DNA of 17,845 nucleotides. It comes from JBFKOL01 sp041628815 (GTDB lineage: Bacteria > Bacteroidota > Bacteroidia > Chitinophagales > Saprospiraceae). Shown here one piece after another: positions 16,369 to 17,845 of the stretch (position 1 is the stretch's first letter; each line of letters opens with the position of its first letter). The position numbers were made by a program, and so were the translations under genes. The notes under the pieces were generated by a model. The model searched no databases, was not told the origin of the DNA, and saw only the letters and a program-made list of their open reading frames with translations. The stretch is from contig JBFKOL010000050.1 in assembly GCA_041628815.1 (NCBI GenBank), forward strand, positions 1 to 17,845, read 5' to 3'.

Positions 16369-17273
16369 CAATGAATTACCAGATCAGTCATCTAAAGGAG
16401 TTGGAGTCAGAATCAATCTTTGTCCTGAGAGAGGTAGCTGCTCAGTTTGAGCGTCCTGTACTGATGTTTTCGGGTGGCAAAGATTCCATCCTCATGACTC
16501 ATCTGGCGTATAAAGCCTTTTACCCGGGAAGGATTCCTTTCCCGCTATTACATGTTGATACAGGTCATAACTTCGACGAAACCATCCGGTACAGGGACGA
16601 TCTGGTCTCAAAACTTGGTGCTACCCTTGTAGTCGCCTCAGTTCAGGAAGCAATTGACAAGGGCCTCGTTGCCGAAGAAAAAGGGTACAATGCAAGTCGT
16701 AACCTGTTGCAAATAAACGTATTGCTGGATGCCCTGGAAAAAGGAAAATTTGATGCTGCATTAGGAGGAGCACGCAGGGACGAAGAAAAAGCTCGTGCCA
16801 AAGAACGTTTTTTTTCTCACAGGGATGAATTTGGCCAATGGGATCCTAAAAACCAGCGGCCAGAGTTGTGGAACATCTTTAACGGAAGAAAAAATTTGGG
16901 AGAGCATTTCAGGATCTTTCCAATCAGTAACTGGACCGAGCTTGATGTATGGCAATATTTGAGCCTGGAAAAGGTAGAACTGCCTTCCCTCTATTTTGCT
17001 CATACTCGATCCGTTTTTGAGCGAGACGGTATTCTCTTGGCAGATAGCCCCTATATCGAAAAACGAGACGATGAATCCGTTTTTACAGAGACGGTTCGAT
17101 GCCGCACCATTGGCGATATGACATGTACGGGTGTCTGGAGATCGAATGCGCAGACTGTTGAAGACATCATTGAAGAAATTGCGACCACGAGATTGACGGA
17201 GCGCGGTGGCAGGGCAGACGATAAAAGATCGGAGACCGCTATGGAAGACAGAAAGAAAGAAGGATATTTTTAA
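16365..17273 (+). CDS. cysD: Sulfate adenylyltransferase subunit 2 (ATP sulfurylase small subunit)
   Basis: CysD, with the GTPase CysN, adenylates sulfate to APS. This 302-residue protein belongs to the PP-loop pyrophosphatase superfamily: SGGKDS (36-41) is the ATP-pyrophosphate loop, HVDTGHNF (63-70) follows, and the GGARRDEEKARAKER block (from about 137) and the FRIFPISNWTELDVWQYL segment are characteristic of CysD rather than of PAPS reductase. The length is the usual one. The ATG overlaps the cysC stop by 4 bases. cysN begins 9 bases after its stop, as expected for the obligate heterodimer. Confidence 0.97.
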   Translation: MTMNYQISHLKELESESIFVLREVAAQFERPVLMFSGGKDSILMTHLAYKAFYPGRIPFPLLHVDTGHNFDETIRYRDDLVSKLGATLVVASVQEAIDKGLVAEEKGYNASRNLLQINVLLDALEKGKFDAALGGARRDEEKARAKERFFSHRDEFGQWDPKNQRPELWNIFNGRKNLGEHFRIFPISNWTELDVWQYLSLEKVELPSLYFAHTRSVFERDGILLADSPYIEKRDDESVFTETVRCRTIGDMTCTGVWRSNAQTVEDIIEEIATTRLTERGGRADDKRSETAMEDRKKEGYF

Positions 17274-17282
17274 TTTTTTCGA

Positions 17283-17845
17283 ATGGAACAAAGATCAGAA
17301 CTCTTACGATTTACGACGGCTGGAAGTGTCGATGATGGCAAATCCACGCTAATTGGCAGATTGCTTTACGACTCGAAAAGTATTTACCAGGATCAATACG
17401 ACCAGATAAAGTCTGCATCGGAACGCAGGGGCGAAGAAGGTGTTAACCTCGCCTTATTAACTGATGGGTTGAGATCTGAACGCGAACAGGGAATTACCAT
17501 CGATGTTGCTTACCGGTATTTTAGCACTCCTAAAAGAAAGTTTATAATAGCTGACACGCCGGGCCATATTCAATATACCAGAAATATGGTGACGGGCGCA
17601 TCAACAGCCAATGTAGCGTTGATACTCATAGATGCTCGTAAAGGGGTCGTTGAGCAAACCCGCCGTCATGCAATCATTGCATCACTTCTTCAGATTCCGC
17701 ACCTCGTGATTTGCATCAATAAAATGGACCTGGTAGATTACAGTGAACAAGCATACAACGAAATACAGGAAGAGTTTGAATCCTTTGCGGCCAAACTGGA
17801 TGTTCACGATGTACATTTTGTACCTATCTCTGCGTTACATGGTGA
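17283..17845 (+). CDS. cysN: Sulfate adenylyltransferase subunit 1, GTPase (partial, N-terminal 187 residues)
   Basis: The frame opens at ATG 17283 and runs off the window end without a stop. CysN is the EF-Tu-like GTPase whose GTP hydrolysis drives APS formation by CysD. The GTPase motifs are in order: G1 GSVDDGKS (14-21), G2 around Thr72 in GITIDVAYR, G3 DTPGH (91-95) and G4 NKMD (146-149). The segment LTDGLRSEREQGITIDVAYR is diagnostic for CysN/NodQ over other elongation-factor-like GTPases. Whether it carries a C-terminal fused kinase domain cannot be seen; the separate cysC makes that less likely. Confidence 0.96.
   Translation, partial: MEQRSELLRFTTAGSVDDGKSTLIGRLLYDSKSIYQDQYDQIKSASERRGEEGVNLALLTDGLRSEREQGITIDVAYRYFSTPKRKFIIADTPGHIQYTRNMVTGASTANVALILIDARKGVVEQTRRHAIIASLLQIPHLVICINKMDLVDYSEQAYNEIQEEFESFAAKLDVHDVHFVPISALHG

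Noticed and set aside
16761..17291. Reverse-strand open frame of 176 codons across cysD and the cysD-cysN junction
   Set aside because: It is antisense to conserved CysD motifs, with no recognisable domain.

Overview
The window looks like an ordinary chromosomal segment from a member of the Bacteroidota. The evidence is a DUF2851-family gene (a family I know mainly from this phylum), Wzi/RemB-like outer-membrane barrel and Wzz-type genes of Bacteroidota style, weak or absent Shine-Dalgarno sequences, and intergenic matches to the Bacteroidota -7 promoter box TAnnTTTG. A saprospiral or similar lineage is possible, but that is only a guess. There are fifteen genes, of which two are cut by the window edges. 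I found no tRNA, rRNA, CRISPR array, insertion sequence, phage gene or riboswitch, and no stretch above 300 bases without a gene.

Layout: (1) 1-511, minus strand, the first 170 codons of dnaN (DNA polymerase sliding clamp). (2) A divergent intergenic region of 150 bases with one TAnnTTTG box facing each way. (3) 662-15460, plus strand, eleven genes in one tightly packed run: an M16 peptidase homologue without its zinc motif, mreB, mreC, mreD, mrdA (PBP2), folA, a DUF2851 protein, lpxK, a Wzi/RemB-like outer-membrane barrel, metH, and a Wzz-type chain-length protein. From mreB to the Wzz gene, neighbours overlap by 1-8 bases or lie 5-19 bases apart, so much of the run may be co-transcribed and translationally coupled. 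(4) 15517-17845, plus strand, a second unit with its own candidate promoter: a DUF2061 membrane protein, cysC, cysD and the start of cysN.

How the genes work together: mreBCD plus mrdA encode the core of the elongasome, which directs side-wall peptidoglycan synthesis (the partner glycosyltransferase rodA is not next to them). lpxK makes lipid IVA for the outer membrane. The barrel and Wzz proteins point to surface polysaccharide or surface motility. folA and metH are one-carbon/folate and methionine enzymes embedded in this envelope run. CysD/CysN make APS from sulfate and CysC phosphorylates it to PAPS, which feeds sulfate reduction or sulfation of polysaccharides. Its position directly behind a Wzz gene makes sulfation worth considering.

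No clearly new multi-gene system is visible. The points most worth a second look are the DUF2851 protein, whose conserved block resembles a PD-(D/E)xK-type nuclease signature with a C-terminal cysteine cluster, the zinc-site-less M16 protein placed upstream of mreB, and a perfect 15-base in-frame tandem duplication in the Wzz gene.
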